47,329 nucleotides of DNA. Source: Parabacteroides acidifaciens (GTDB lineage: Bacteria; Bacteroidota; Bacteroidia; Bacteroidales; Tannerellaceae). The notes under the pieces are model-generated. The model saw only the letters and a list, made by a program, of their open reading frames with translations. It was not told the DNA's origin and did no database searches. The DNA lies in NCBI RefSeq assembly GCF_003363715.1, contig NZ_QREV01000039.1, positions 1-47,329 of the forward strand, given 5' to 3'. Below, piece by piece: positions 1-9,110 of this stretch. Position 1 is the first letter of the stretch. Every line of letters begins with the position of its first letter. Made by a program: the position numbers and the translations under genes.

Positions 1-5
1 AAGGA

Positions 6-66
6 TTGCAGGTTTAAAAAGTATGCGTAAATTTGTGACGAATTTAAACGTACGTTTTTTTTCGTC
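6..66 (+). promoter_or_regulatory. Promoter-like element followed by a hairpin, no gene assigned
   Basis: A TAAATTTG box (28-35) lies 19 bases after a TTG (6-8), which fits the Bacteroidota -33/-7 promoter pattern. Directly downstream, GACGAA (37-42) pairs with TTCGTC (61-66) around the perfect 12-base palindrome AAACGTACGTTT (46-57). No ORF follows closely. Bases 67-300 hold no gene I can support, only A/T-rich DNA and a G/A-rich stretch near 255-285. It could be a short RNA, a regulatory site or chance. Confidence 0.35.
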
Positions 67-300
67 ATTTTGCTTTTGCCTCCTATCTTTTTTATTATCA
101 ATCAGTTACAAGTCAAAAACAGGTCGTTTTTACCCCTAAAAAACGGGCTTTTCCGCGTTCTCCCGTCTTCGCTCATATATTTCTTATTTATAATCACTTA
201 CACCCCTTTCGTTCAAGCAGTGCTCGAAGTACAAATTTGTTGTTTTTGAAGGGATAGGGCGAAAAAGGGGGGAAAAGAGGGAATAAAAACAATGGCGAGA

Positions 301-331
301 TTGTCTGTTCCGGCAAAATATAGTAAATTTG
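301..331 (+). promoter_or_regulatory. Bacteroidota-type promoter for the small gene at 357
   Basis: TTG (301-303), a 20-base spacer and TAAATTTG (324-331) match the -33/-7 consensus for the primary sigma factor of this phylum. The expected transcription start is a few bases after 331, giving a leader of about 20 bases before the ATG at 357. Confidence 0.6.
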
Positions 332-356
332 TATAGGCATACAAAAAGGATGTAAG

Positions 357-680
357 ATGACTATATTTGATGAATATAAGACATATACAGGCGACTCTTC
401 GATCTCACCTTCTTTGCTTTGGGAATATGACTTATCCCATTTCGACTGGTGGAAGTCAAGGAAAATCGTGGTTCAACGGGTCATCGAAAGAGGATGGCTA
501 AAGGATTTTTATGCAGCATTCAAGCTGTATGGCGGCATAGAAGGGTTCAGGGAAATAATAAAGGAAGTCCCCAACTTGTCACCTATCGATATAAACTTTG
601 TCTGCATCGTTTTTAATCTAAAAAAGGAAGAACTAAAATGCTACACACGGAAACTGTTGCGGGACCAAAATCTAATATAA
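357..680 (+). CDS. Small DUF6922-like protein, antitoxin-type fold possible
   Basis: This 107-residue cytoplasmic protein has no signal peptide or membrane segment. The pattern LLWEYDLSHFDWWKSRKIVV, then RVIERG, then a Y-x-AAFKLYGG segment and a C-terminal 'F-N-L-K-K-E-E-L-K-C-Y' resembles the Bacteroidota DUF6922 group. From memory, some members of that group sit next to AbiEii-type nucleotidyltransferase toxins as the antitoxin-like partner. No such toxin is next to it here; the next gene, 33 bases on, encodes a GSCFA protein. The start is the ATG at 357, about 25 bases after a good -7 box. Assignment to the family is by pattern recall, and the function is unknown. Confidence 0.6.
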   Translation: MTIFDEYKTYTGDSSISPSLLWEYDLSHFDWWKSRKIVVQRVIERGWLKDFYAAFKLYGGIEGFREIIKEVPNLSPIDINFVCIVFNLKKEELKCYTRKLLRDQNLI

Positions 681-713
681 ACACAAGAGGGCAATTACAA
701 AAGTACTGACAAT

Positions 714-1697
714 ATGGACCTTTATACCCGTATATCCATCCCCAAAGCTCCGTTTGCATTTTCCTATATGGAACAAACGGTTTTGTTAGGTTCCTGTTTT
801 GCCGAGAATATCGGGAAGAAGTTGGAGGAGAATAAATTCAAGACGGACCTGAATCCGTTCGGTACGCTCTACAACCCTTCCTCCATAGCCGAAGCGATCC
901 GTATGCTGTTACATCCGGAACGTTTTACGGGCGACGATCTTTTCCGGCACGAAGGCGTTTACCATAGCTTCAGCCACCACAGCCGCTTTTCTTCCCCGTC
1001 GGAAACGGAATGCCTGGAAAACATCAACGGGAGACTGTTCAGTTCAGCCAAAATAATCAGGAAAGCACGGCGGATGATCATTACGCTCGGAACGGCTTGG
1101 GTGTACAGGCTGGGAAGCACGGGGAAAATCGTTTCCAACTGCCACAAACTGCCGGAGAAAATGTTCGATCGCCAAATGCTGTCGGTCGACGAGATTACGA
1201 CGGAATGGAAAAGCCTCCTTCTCTCGCTATGGGAACAGAATCCGGAACTGAAAATACTGTTTACCGTCAGCCCGATCCGCCACTGGAAGGACGGGGCGCA
1301 CGGAAACCAGTTGAGCAAAGCGACCCTGTTGTTAGCCGTCGAACAACTGCAAAAGGACTTTCCGGAACAGACCGCCAACTTCCCTGCTTACGAGATCATG
1401 ATGGACGAATTGCGGGATTACCGTTTCTATGCGGACGATATGCTGCATCCCTCTCTGCAGGCGGTCGAATATATCTGGGAACGGTTCACGGAAACGATGC
1501 TCTCCCGCGAGACTCAGGCAATCCTTAAAGAATGGAAGGATATACAAAAGGCCATTAATCATAAGCCTTTCCAACCGGAAAGCGAAGCCTATAAGCACTT
1601 CATCTCGCAAACTTTGTTAAAGATGGAACGACTTAACGAGAAATTCCCTTACTTTGATATGACAAATGAGATAGCAGTGATTAAAAAGAAGTTCTAA
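714..1697 (+). CDS. GSCFA domain protein
   Basis: This 327-residue protein carries near its N-terminus the motif LLGSCFAENIG (about residues 24-34), which defines the GSCFA family (PF08885), an SGNH-hydrolase-like family common in Bacteroidota. A C-terminal D-x-L-H-P-S (DDMLHPS, about residue 242) fits the D-x-x-H part of an SGNH active site, and the Ser of GSCFA would be the nucleophile. No signal peptide is visible, so it is probably cytoplasmic. It ends 22 bases before murF-alr and shares its strand, so the two are probably co-transcribed; a link to cell-wall or carbohydrate ester chemistry is an inference from that neighbour. The substrate is not known. Confidence 0.85.
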   Translation: MDLYTRISIPKAPFAFSYMEQTVLLGSCFAENIGKKLEENKFKTDLNPFGTLYNPSSIAEAIRMLLHPERFTGDDLFRHEGVYHSFSHHSRFSSPSETECLENINGRLFSSAKIIRKARRMIITLGTAWVYRLGSTGKIVSNCHKLPEKMFDRQMLSVDEITTEWKSLLLSLWEQNPELKILFTVSPIRHWKDGAHGNQLSKATLLLAVEQLQKDFPEQTANFPAYEIMMDELRDYRFYADDMLHPSLQAVEYIWERFTETMLSRETQAILKEWKDIQKAINHKPFQPESEAYKHFISQTLLKMERLNEKFPYFDMTNEIAVIKKKF

Positions 1698-1719
1698 ACC
1701 TAATTATAGAGATAGAAGA

Positions 1720-4185
1720 ATGGAATACTCAATAAAAGAAATCGCCGGAATCATCGGAGCTGACGCCAAGAAGTTACATGACGACCGCATCAGCATTTTG
1801 CTTACCGATAGCCGTCGCCTTTCATTCCCGGAACAAAGTCTTTTCTTTGCCCTCCAGACTAAAAGCAACGACGGGCACAATTATATACAAGGATTATACA
1901 AACTGCGCGTACGCAACTTTGTTGTCAGCGAGGTATTGCCGGAATTCGAGTCGATGCCCGAGGCCAACTTCCTGGTTGTAAAAGACTCGATGAAAGCTCT
2001 CCAGAAGCTGGCCATCCACCATCGGAAACGTTTCAACATCCCGGTGATCGGCATTACCGGAAGCAACGGCAAGACGATTGTAAAAGAGTTCCTCTACCAG
2101 CTGTTGCATAATGAGTTCAACATTGTCCGTTCACCCCGCAGCTATAACTCACAGTTGGGTGTGCCGCTGTCCGTATGGCAGATGAACGACAAAAACACGT
2201 TAGGCATTTTCGAGGCGGGTATCTCGCAGCCGGACGAGATGGAGCGCCTGCAACCGATCATTGCGCCGACCATCGGTGTGATCACGAATATCGGGGAGGC
2301 GCATCAGGAGAACTTCATCTCTTCCACACAGAAATGCCTGGAGAAACTCATGCTGTTCAACGATTGCGAGGCTATTATCTATGATGGAGACGACGCCTTC
2401 ATCGCCAACTGTATCGAATCGGCTTGTTTGTCCCATAAGGCAATCACCTGGAGCCGGAAAGACTCGGAAGCCCCGTTATACATCGAATCGATCAAGAAAA
2501 AGGAGTCGGAAACGATTATCCGCTGCACCCTCTTAGGCTTCGACCGTACTTATACGATCCCGTTTACGGATGATGCTTCCATCGAGAATGTGATCCATTG
2601 CATGGCCGTGATGTTGTATCTGAAACCGACCAGTGTAAACGACGCCGAGAAGTTCAAGCAACTGGAACCGGTCGCCATGCGGTTGGATGTAAAGCAGGGC
2701 ATCAACAACTGCCTGTTGATAAACGACACTTACAATTCGGACATCAACTCACTGGACATCGCGCTCGATTTCCAACAGAGCCGGCGCGTAGGCAAAGATA
2801 TGAAATGCACGCTGATCCTTTCGGACATCCTGCAGTCGGGCACATTGCCCAAATCCCTTTATAAGAAGGTAGCGGACTTGGTAGGCCGAAAGAAGATCGA
2901 CCGTATCATCGGCATCGGGCGCGACCTGAAAGAATACGGGAACGTGTTCGATATAGAAAAGGAATTCTACCTCTCGACGGAGGACTTTATCCAATCCGCG
3001 TCGTTCAAGAAGTTCAAGAACGAACTGATCCTGATAAAAGGCTCCCGCCAGTTCCATTTCGAACGCATCTCCGAACTGTTGGAGAAGAAGGTGCACGAGA
3101 CGATTCTGGAGGTCAACCTGGACGCCATCGTCCATAACTTCAACTATTACCGTTCGAAGCTGAAACCGGAAACTAAAATGGTCTGCATGGTGAAAGCCTT
3201 CGGATATGGAGCCGGCTCCTATGAGTTGGCCAAGACGTTGCAGGAGCATCGTTGCGACTATCTGGCCGTCGCTGTTGCCGACGAAGGAGCGGAGTTGCGC
3301 AAAGAGGGGATTTCTATCCCCCTGATCGTGATGAACCCGGAATTCAGCAGTTTCAATGTCCTGTTCGAGAACCAGCTCGAACCGGAGGTGTATAGTTTCC
3401 GCCTGCTCGACGCAATGATAAAAGAGACGGAGCGCAGGGGCATTACCTCCTACCCGATTCATATCAAGATCGACACCGGCATGCACCGTCTGGGATTCCA
3501 GCCGAAAGACGTGCCCGAGATATGTGAACGCCTGAAGAAACAGAGCGGTGTTGTAGCCCGCTCGGTATTCTCGCATCTGGTGGGCAGCGATTCTTATGTA
3601 TTCGACGACTTCACAAAGAAGCAGTTGGAGACATTCACCAAGGCGGCTGGCGAGCTTGAAGCGGGATTGGAATACAAGGTGATCAAACATATCCTGAACT
3701 CGGCCGGCATCGAACGCTTTACCGATTATCAGATGGATATGGTGCGCCTCGGCATCGGCCTGTACGGTGTCAGTGCGTCCGGCCAGAAAGGGTTGCGCAA
3801 CGTCAGCACGCTGAAAACAACTATCCTGCAGATACAGAACGTTCCGGCGGGCGACTCGATCGGCTACAGCCGGATGAGTTACGTGAAACGCGACTCCCGC
3901 ATAGCCATCATCCCGATCGGATATGCCGACGGCCTGGACCGCCATTTCAGTAACGGAGGCGGAGAGGTTTCGATCAACGGGCAGCGTTGCCCGATTATCG
4001 GCAATATTTGTATGGATGCCTGCATGATAGATGTCACCGACATCGATGCGAACGAAGGCGACACCGTTATCATTTTCGGCGAGGAGCTTCCGGTCAGCGA
4101 ACTGTCCGACAAACTGAAGACCATACCGTATGAGATACTGACCTCGATATCGCCCCGTGTAAAGAGGGTGTATTACAGAGAATAG
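1720..4185 (+). CDS. murF-alr: Bifunctional UDP-MurNAc-tripeptide:D-Ala-D-Ala ligase / alanine racemase
   Basis: At 821 residues this is the MurF-Alr fusion typical of Bacteroidota. The N-terminal half (about 1-455) is a Mur ligase with the ATP-binding loop GITGSNGKT near residue 110; it would add D-Ala-D-Ala to the cytoplasmic peptidoglycan precursor. The C-terminal half (about 460-821) is a PLP alanine racemase. MVKAFGYG carries the PLP lysine (Lys492), and IGYSRMSYV with the later IPIGYADGLDR are the usual racemase segments. The fusion couples making D-Ala to using it. It ends directly against the stop codon of the opposing gene at 4186, with no spacer and no room for a terminator. Confidence 0.96.
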   Translation: MEYSIKEIAGIIGADAKKLHDDRISILLTDSRRLSFPEQSLFFALQTKSNDGHNYIQGLYKLRVRNFVVSEVLPEFESMPEANFLVVKDSMKALQKLAIHHRKRFNIPVIGITGSNGKTIVKEFLYQLLHNEFNIVRSPRSYNSQLGVPLSVWQMNDKNTLGIFEAGISQPDEMERLQPIIAPTIGVITNIGEAHQENFISSTQKCLEKLMLFNDCEAIIYDGDDAFIANCIESACLSHKAITWSRKDSEAPLYIESIKKKESETIIRCTLLGFDRTYTIPFTDDASIENVIHCMAVMLYLKPTSVNDAEKFKQLEPVAMRLDVKQGINNCLLINDTYNSDINSLDIALDFQQSRRVGKDMKCTLILSDILQSGTLPKSLYKKVADLVGRKKIDRIIGIGRDLKEYGNVFDIEKEFYLSTEDFIQSASFKKFKNELILIKGSRQFHFERISELLEKKVHETILEVNLDAIVHNFNYYRSKLKPETKMVCMVKAFGYGAGSYELAKTLQEHRCDYLAVAVADEGAELRKEGISIPLIVMNPEFSSFNVLFENQLEPEVYSFRLLDAMIKETERRGITSYPIHIKIDTGMHRLGFQPKDVPEICERLKKQSGVVARSVFSHLVGSDSYVFDDFTKKQLETFTKAAGELEAGLEYKVIKHILNSAGIERFTDYQMDMVRLGIGLYGVSASGQKGLRNVSTLKTTILQIQNVPAGDSIGYSRMSYVKRDSRIAIIPIGYADGLDRHFSNGGGEVSINGQRCPIIGNICMDACMIDVTDIDANEGDTVIIFGEELPVSELSDKLKTIPYEILTSISPRVKRVYYRE

Positions 4186-5085
4186 TTATTTGATTTCCGC
4201 CCAGGGATATTTACGGAGGAAATCAAAGTCTACTTTACAGCAGGCAAAGCGATCGTCACCGGACTCTTGTTCAACCACCAGTTCTTCGAGGCCCGATTGC
4301 TTTGCCAGCGCAAACAAGGCATCGAAATCGACATCTCCCTTTCCCAACTCGCGGCTACCGGAGTTTATCTTATGGTCAGTCGCGTGCCAGCAGGTAAAAC
4401 GGCCCGGATATTTCTTCAGGTAGGCGACACAATCGGCGCCTGCCTCCAAAGCATGTCCGAGGTCGAACTGGAAAAAGACAAGGGAAGGATCGGTGTTCTG
4501 GATCAGGTAATCGAAGATAACATTTCCCTCGACCGTCTTCATCTCGGCGGAATGGTTATGGTGTCCGAACTTGATGCCCGACTTCTTGCAGACTTCCCCT
4601 ACCCGGTTGTAATGGTCGGCCAGTCGCTTCAGATCGTCAGTCGTTTTTGTTGCCGGCAACCAGGACTGGATGGCACGTTTTCCTCCCGCAGCCTTCAGCT
4701 CGTCACAACATTTCTTCCAGGAGTCCCATTCTTTGGCTCCCGTATCAGCAGAAAGGATAGCCGACCCAGTATGGGTTCCGGACAGGGCCATTCCCATCCC
4801 GTCCAGGATAGAAGAGACCTCTTTCAGCCTTTTCCCTAAGAACAGATTGCCATCAAAACCGTATGTTTCGACAGAGGAGAAGCCGATGTCCGACAGTTTC
4901 TGCAGGCTACCGGTAAAGTCTTTGGCAAGGTCGTCTTTGACACTGTACAGCTGTATGCCGACCCGGTTACGGTTTTTCTTCATCGATTCATTCACAACCG
5001 GCATCGCCGACAACGGCAACTTCTGCAATAAACAACAGGAAGCAAAGAGGGAAGCACCTTTCCCGATAAAATCACGTCTTTTCAT
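4186..5085 (-). CDS. Exported sugar phosphate isomerase/epimerase-like TIM barrel protein
   Basis: This 299-residue protein starts MKRRDFIGKGASLFASCCLL, a twin-arginine-like signal with a hydrophobic stretch, so it is probably exported. The body matches the xylose isomerase-like / AP endonuclease 2 TIM barrel family (VGIQLYSVKDDL near residue 43). Likely metal or substrate residues are seen in KFGHHNHSAEM, QFDLGHALEAG, CWHATDHK and VVEQESGDD. Exported members in Bacteroidota are often linked to sugar or keto-sugar metabolism, but the substrate here cannot be told. It faces murF-alr with no gap and is divergent from fabI. The ATG at 5083-5085 is the only start that keeps the signal. Confidence 0.8.
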   Translation of the reverse strand: MKRRDFIGKGASLFASCCLLQKLPLSAMPVVNESMKKNRNRVGIQLYSVKDDLAKDFTGSLQKLSDIGFSSVETYGFDGNLFLGKRLKEVSSILDGMGMALSGTHTGSAILSADTGAKEWDSWKKCCDELKAAGGKRAIQSWLPATKTTDDLKRLADHYNRVGEVCKKSGIKFGHHNHSAEMKTVEGNVIFDYLIQNTDPSLVFFQFDLGHALEAGADCVAYLKKYPGRFTCWHATDHKINSGSRELGKGDVDFDALFALAKQSGLEELVVEQESGDDRFACCKVDFDFLRKYPWAEIK

Positions 5086-5203
5086 GGTCTAAATAATTAT
5101 TTAATATATGGATAATGTTGTATTAGAGACGACTGTACGAGTAGACAAATATAAAGAATTATTTGGAAACGCGCTTTCCCAAGCCGTCGAAATAAGGCAA
5201 ACC

Positions 5204-5235
5204 TTTGGGTATCTTGCACATTTTGCGTACTTTTG
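5204..5235 (+). promoter_or_regulatory. Strong promoter for fabI
   Basis: TTTG (5204-5207), a 20-base spacer and TACTTTTG (5228-5235) match the Bacteroidota promoter consensus exactly. The fabI ATG is 24 bases after the -7 box. The 174-base gap 5086-5259 is divergent and must also hold the promoter of the 4186-5085 gene, for which I saw no clear boxes. Confidence 0.75.
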
Positions 5236-5259
5236 TGCCGTAATATATAAATAAAAGGT

Positions 5260-6117
5260 ATGAGTCATAATTTATTGAAAGGCAAGCGAGGCATCATATT
5301 CGGAGCACTGAATGACATGTCCATCGCCTGGAAGGTGGCTGAAAGAGCCGTAGAAGAAGGAGCGACAATCACGCTGAGTAACACGCCTATCGCTGTCCGC
5401 ATGGGACAGGTGGACGCCTTGGCTGAAAAGTTGCACGCCGAAGTTATTCCGGCAGATGCTACGAGCGTAGAAGATCTGGAAACTGTATTCTCTAAATCAG
5501 TAGAAATATTAGGAGGTAAAGTAGATTTCGTTTTACATTCCATCGGTATGAGCCCGAACGTGCGCAAGAAACGGACGTACGACGACCTGGACTACGGAAT
5601 GTTGGAAAAGACACTGGATATCTCCGCCCTCTCTTTCCACAAGATGTTGCAGGTAGCCAAGAAGCAGGATGCCATTGCCGAATACGGTTCGGTAGTCGCC
5701 CTCTCTTATGTGGCTGCCCAGCGTACATTCTTCGGATACAACGACATGGCGGATGCAAAGAGCCTGTTAGAATCTATCGCCCGCAGTTTCGGTTACATCT
5801 ACGGCCGCGAAAAGAACGTACGTATCAACACCATCTCACAGTCTCCGACGCTGACAACAGCCGGTAGCGGTGTGAAGGGCATGGATCACCTGTTGGACTT
5901 CGCCGAAAAGATGAGTCCGTTAGGTAATGCCACGGCCGACGAATGTGCTGACTATTGCGTCATGATGTTCTCCGACCTCACCCGCAAGGTAACGATGCAG
6001 AACCTCTACCACGACGGTGGCTTCTCGAGCATGGGCATGAGCCTTCGCGCCATGAACCAATACAGCAAAGGTTTAGAAGAATATACCGACGAAAACGGAC
6101 ACATTATTTACGGGTAA
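5260..6117 (+). CDS. fabI: Enoyl-[acyl-carrier-protein] reductase, FabI type
   Basis: This 285-residue short-chain dehydrogenase family protein catalyses the last reduction in each round of type II fatty acid elongation, in the cytoplasm. It begins with the FabI nucleotide-binding pattern KGKRGIIFGALNDMSIAWKV. The catalytic Tyr-x6-Lys is present in GYNDMADAKSLLES, and the extended substrate-loop segment SQSPTLTTAGSGVKGMD is typical of FabI. Length and ends match the family. It has its own strong promoter and is followed by a palindromic intergenic repeat. Confidence 0.95.
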   Translation: MSHNLLKGKRGIIFGALNDMSIAWKVAERAVEEGATITLSNTPIAVRMGQVDALAEKLHAEVIPADATSVEDLETVFSKSVEILGGKVDFVLHSIGMSPNVRKKRTYDDLDYGMLEKTLDISALSFHKMLQVAKKQDAIAEYGSVVALSYVAAQRTFFGYNDMADAKSLLESIARSFGYIYGREKNVRINTISQSPTLTTAGSGVKGMDHLLDFAEKMSPLGNATADECADYCVMMFSDLTRKVTMQNLYHDGGFSSMGMSLRAMNQYSKGLEEYTDENGHIIYG

Positions 6118-6139
6118 ACCGTAAATGAGTTGAAAGGTA

Positions 6140-6203
6140 AAAGTTGAAAGTTAAGAGTTAACCTCACGTCCTCTTAAACTTTCAACTCTTAACTTTCAAC
6201 TTT
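6140..6203. repeat. 20-base inverted repeat of the CTTTCAACT family
   Basis: AAAGTTGAAAGTTAAGAGTT (6140-6159) is perfectly inverted at 6184-6203 across a 24-base loop. The right side also repeats CTTTCAACT three times in direct order. It lies in the 99-base gap between fabI and tsaC and could form an RNA hairpin. It lacks a U-run, so terminator function is doubtful. A degenerate relative of the same motif covers the gap near 32867-32890. Confidence 0.8.
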
Positions 6204-6216
6204 CAACTATAAAGCC

Positions 6217-6825
6217 ATGCTTGTAAAAATATATCCCGAAAACCCCAACCTCAGGGAAATAGACAAGGTAGTCGGCATCCTGCGCGACGGCGGTCTTGTG
6301 ATTTATCCGACCGATACGGTCTATGCCATCGGTTGTGATGCGCTGAATGTACGTGCAGTCGAAAAGATCTGCCAGATGAAAGGCGTCAATCCGCAGAAAA
6401 GCAACCTCTCCATTATCTGTTACGACCTGTCCAACCTCAGCGAATATGCCAAGGTGAGCAATGCCGCGTTCAAGCTGATGAAGAAAAACCTGCCGGGCGC
6501 TTTCACCTTCATCCTGCCTACCAGTAGCGAGCTGCCGAAGATTTACAAGAACAGGAAAGAAGTCGGAATCCGTGTGCCGGACAACAACATCATCCGCACG
6601 TTAGTGGGAGAATTGGGAAATCCGATCCTGACCATGTCCGTGCACGACGAAGACGACATCATCGAATACAGTACCGACCCGGAACTGATCGAAGAGAAAT
6701 ATGAGAACCAGGTGGATGTCGTGATCGACGGCGGTTACGGGGGGACAGAAGCCTCGACCGTTGTGGACTGCACGACCGACGACTTCGAAATCATCCGCCA
6801 GGGAAAAGGGGAATTAATCTATTAA
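6217..6825 (+). CDS. tsaC: L-threonylcarbamoyladenylate synthase (Sua5/YciO/YrdC family)
   Basis: This 202-residue protein is made up of the YrdC-like dsRNA-binding fold: GLVIYPTDTVYAIGCDA near residue 28, KGVNPQKSNLSIIC, LPGAFTFILPTS and VGIRVPDN. The family makes threonylcarbamoyl-AMP from threonine, bicarbonate and ATP, the first step of the t6A37 tRNA modification. It lacks the extra C-terminal Sua5 domain, so it is the short type. A YciO-type relative of uncertain activity is the main alternative, since Bacteroidota can carry more than one copy. It ends 13 bases before dgt and is probably in an operon with it. Confidence 0.85.
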   Translation: MLVKIYPENPNLREIDKVVGILRDGGLVIYPTDTVYAIGCDALNVRAVEKICQMKGVNPQKSNLSIICYDLSNLSEYAKVSNAAFKLMKKNLPGAFTFILPTSSELPKIYKNRKEVGIRVPDNNIIRTLVGELGNPILTMSVHDEDDIIEYSTDPELIEEKYENQVDVVIDGGYGGTEASTVVDCTTDDFEIIRQGKGELIY

Positions 6826-6838
6826 GCAACAAAACAAG

Positions 6839-8164
6839 ATGAACTGGAACCAATTACTCTCCGGCAAACGCTTCGGCATGGAGGAATATCACGAACGCAA
6901 ACACGAACGTACCGACTTTCAGCGGGATTACGACCGCCTGATCTTCTCCTCCCCTTTCCGCCGCTTGCAGAACAAGACGCAGGTCTTCCCGCTACCGGGC
7001 AGTATCTTCGTGCACAACCGTCTGACGCATAGTCTTGAGGTGTCCTGCGTTGGTCGCTCTTTAGGCAACAATGTAGCCAAAGGGCTGATGCAGAAATACC
7101 CCGACGGGAGCGTCAACTTCCCGGAAATAGGCTCCATCGTTTCTGCCGCCTGCCTGGCGCACGACATGGGTAATCCGCCGTTCGGACACTCCGGCGAACG
7201 GGCGATCTCGGCTTACTTCTCCGAGGGAAACGGACGGAAATTAAAGGAACAGATACTTGAAGAGGGCGGGCGTTACGACGACTTCCTCCACTTCGAAGGC
7301 AACGCCAATGCCATGCGCCTGCTCACCCACCAGTTCATCGGACGCCGCAAGGGCGGTTTCGCCCTTACCTACAGCACGCTTGCTTCCATCATCAAATATC
7401 CCTATTCTTCTGTCTATGCCGGGAAGAAAGGCAAGTTCGGTTTCTTCCAGTCGGAGGAAGATGCCTATCTGCGCATTGCCGCCGAATTAGGCATTTGCCG
7501 GAACCCGGAAGACGCCAATAAATTCGTCCGCTACCCGCTTGTCTACCTGGTGGAAGCGGCCGACGATATCTGCTACCAGATCATGGATATCGAGGATGCC
7601 TGCAAACTGCATATCCTGACAACAGAAGAGGCCATCAACCTGCTCCTGAACTTCTTCGAAAGCGAGCGGCTCGATCATATCACCCGCGTCATGAAGATGG
7701 TGGACGATACAAACGAGCAGATCGCCTATCTCCGCTCCTGCATCATCGGACTGCTGGTCGACGAATGTTCCCGCATCTTCCTGGAAAACGAAGAGGATAT
7801 CCTGAAAGGGACCTATAACACGCCGCTTATCGACAACATCTGCGACCAGGCGAAGAAAGCCTATCAGACCTGTTCGGACACCGCCTATAAAAAGATATAC
7901 CGCGCTAAAGAAGTGTTAGACATCGAACTGGCCGGTTACCACATCTTCAGCCACCTGATCGACACCCTGACAGAAGCCGTCATGAACCAGGACCACGCCT
8001 ACAGTAAACTCCTGCTCCAGCGCATCCCGGAACAATACAACACGAACGCACCCACCGTCTACGGCAAAGTGCAGTGTGTACTCGATTATATTTCAGGTAT
8101 GACGGACGTTTACGCCCTCGATTTGTACAGGAAGATCACAGGTATGAGCTTGCCGGCGGTATAA
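6839..8164 (+). CDS. dgt: Deoxyguanosinetriphosphate triphosphohydrolase-like protein
   Basis: This 441-residue HD-domain phosphohydrolase of the dGTPase family cleaves dNTPs to the nucleoside and triphosphate. The N-terminal SSPFRRLQNKTQVFPL and NRLTHSLEVSCVGR are the family's signature, with the first metal His in RLTHS. AACLAHDMGNPPFGHSGE carries the HD pair. A later metal Asp probably lies in LVEAADDICYQIMDIEDA. Length fits the type 1 family. It follows tsaC by 13 bases and converges on rsgA with only 6 bases between the stop codons. Confidence 0.92.
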   Translation: MNWNQLLSGKRFGMEEYHERKHERTDFQRDYDRLIFSSPFRRLQNKTQVFPLPGSIFVHNRLTHSLEVSCVGRSLGNNVAKGLMQKYPDGSVNFPEIGSIVSAACLAHDMGNPPFGHSGERAISAYFSEGNGRKLKEQILEEGGRYDDFLHFEGNANAMRLLTHQFIGRRKGGFALTYSTLASIIKYPYSSVYAGKKGKFGFFQSEEDAYLRIAAELGICRNPEDANKFVRYPLVYLVEAADDICYQIMDIEDACKLHILTTEEAINLLLNFFESERLDHITRVMKMVDDTNEQIAYLRSCIIGLLVDECSRIFLENEEDILKGTYNTPLIDNICDQAKKAYQTCSDTAYKKIYRAKEVLDIELAGYHIFSHLIDTLTEAVMNQDHAYSKLLLQRIPEQYNTNAPTVYGKVQCVLDYISGMTDVYALDLYRKITGMSLPAV

Positions 8165-8170
8165 AGCCGA

Positions 8171-9103
8171 TCAATATTCTTCCCTGTATTTGCTTTCCTG
8201 TTTATCATCCAGGATGCTCAGGTAACTCTTGTAGCGCGATTCGCTGATATAATGGTCTTCCACGGCACGCAGCACGGCACAACCCGGTTCGTGGCGGTGG
8301 GAACAGTTATTGAATTTGCAGTCGGCGGAGAATTTGAATATCTCGGGGAAGTAATGGGCGATTTCAGCACCTTCCATCTCGATCGTCCCGAAGCCTTTAA
8401 TACCCGGCGTGTCGATCAGATAACCGCCGTCGGGCAACGGGATCATCTCGGAGAAAGTCGTCGTATGCATTCCCTTGTTATGATATTCGGAGATATCGCC
8501 GGTACGAAGGTTAACGCCCGGCACTAATTTGTTGATAATCGTTGATTTCCCTACACCGGAATGGCCGGACAGAAGGGTTATCTTGCCTTGCAGATCGGCT
8601 TTCAGCGCGTCCAGTCCTTCTTCCGAACGGGCACAAAGATTCGAGCAGGGATACCCGATCGTCGTATAAAGATTAGTCAACGCATCCAGCAACTCCATAT
8701 CCTCGGCATTGTAACGGTCTATCTTGTTGAACACCAGTTTTACAGGAACACGGTAAGCCTCGGCGGTCGCCAGAAAACGGTCGATAAAGACAGTGGTGGT
8801 AATCGGATAGTTGACAGTCACGATCAGCATGGCCTGGTCCACATTGGCGGCAATGATATGTGACTGCTTGGAAAGGTTGGAGGCACGGCGGATGATGTAA
8901 TTCTTCCGGTCCTCGATCTCGGTAATGAAAGCGGTCCCTTCCGGATTAATGTCGATATCGACCCGGTCTCCGACCGCGACAGGATTGGTTGTTCGAATAT
9001 CTTTGAGACGGAAATTCCCCTTGATCTTACTTTCAACATCGCGGCCGTCATCGGTGCGAACGGTATACCAGCTACCGGTATTCTTAACAACCAATCCTCT
9101 CAT
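8171..9103 (-). CDS. rsgA: Ribosome small subunit-dependent GTPase A
   Basis: This 310-residue circularly permuted GTPase helps mature the 30S subunit. An N-terminal OB fold (about 1-70) is followed by the G4 motif NKID (LVFNKIDRY), then the P-loop GHSGVGKST and the G3 DTPG, an order that marks the permutation. The C-terminal zinc site is visible as [14 protein letters not shown]. It starts 7 bases after frr, so the frr-rsgA pair is probably one transcript and links ribosome recycling with ribosome assembly. Confidence 0.95.
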   Translation of the reverse strand: MRGLVVKNTGSWYTVRTDDGRDVESKIKGNFRLKDIRTTNPVAVGDRVDIDINPEGTAFITEIEDRKNYIIRRASNLSKQSHIIAANVDQAMLIVTVNYPITTTVFIDRFLATAEAYRVPVKLVFNKIDRYNAEDMELLDALTNLYTTIGYPCSNLCARSEEGLDALKADLQGKITLLSGHSGVGKSTIINKLVPGVNLRTGDISEYHNKGMHTTTFSEMIPLPDGGYLIDTPGIKGFGTIEMEGAEIAHYFPEIFKFSADCKFNNCSHRHEPGCAVLRAVEDHYISESRYKSYLSILDDKQESKYREEY

Positions 9104-9110
9104 GCTATTA

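Noticed and set aside
2749-3945. Long minus-strand open frame of 398 codons
   Set aside because: It lies fully antisense within murF-alr, has no recognisable domain, and its composition follows from the codon bias of the real gene.
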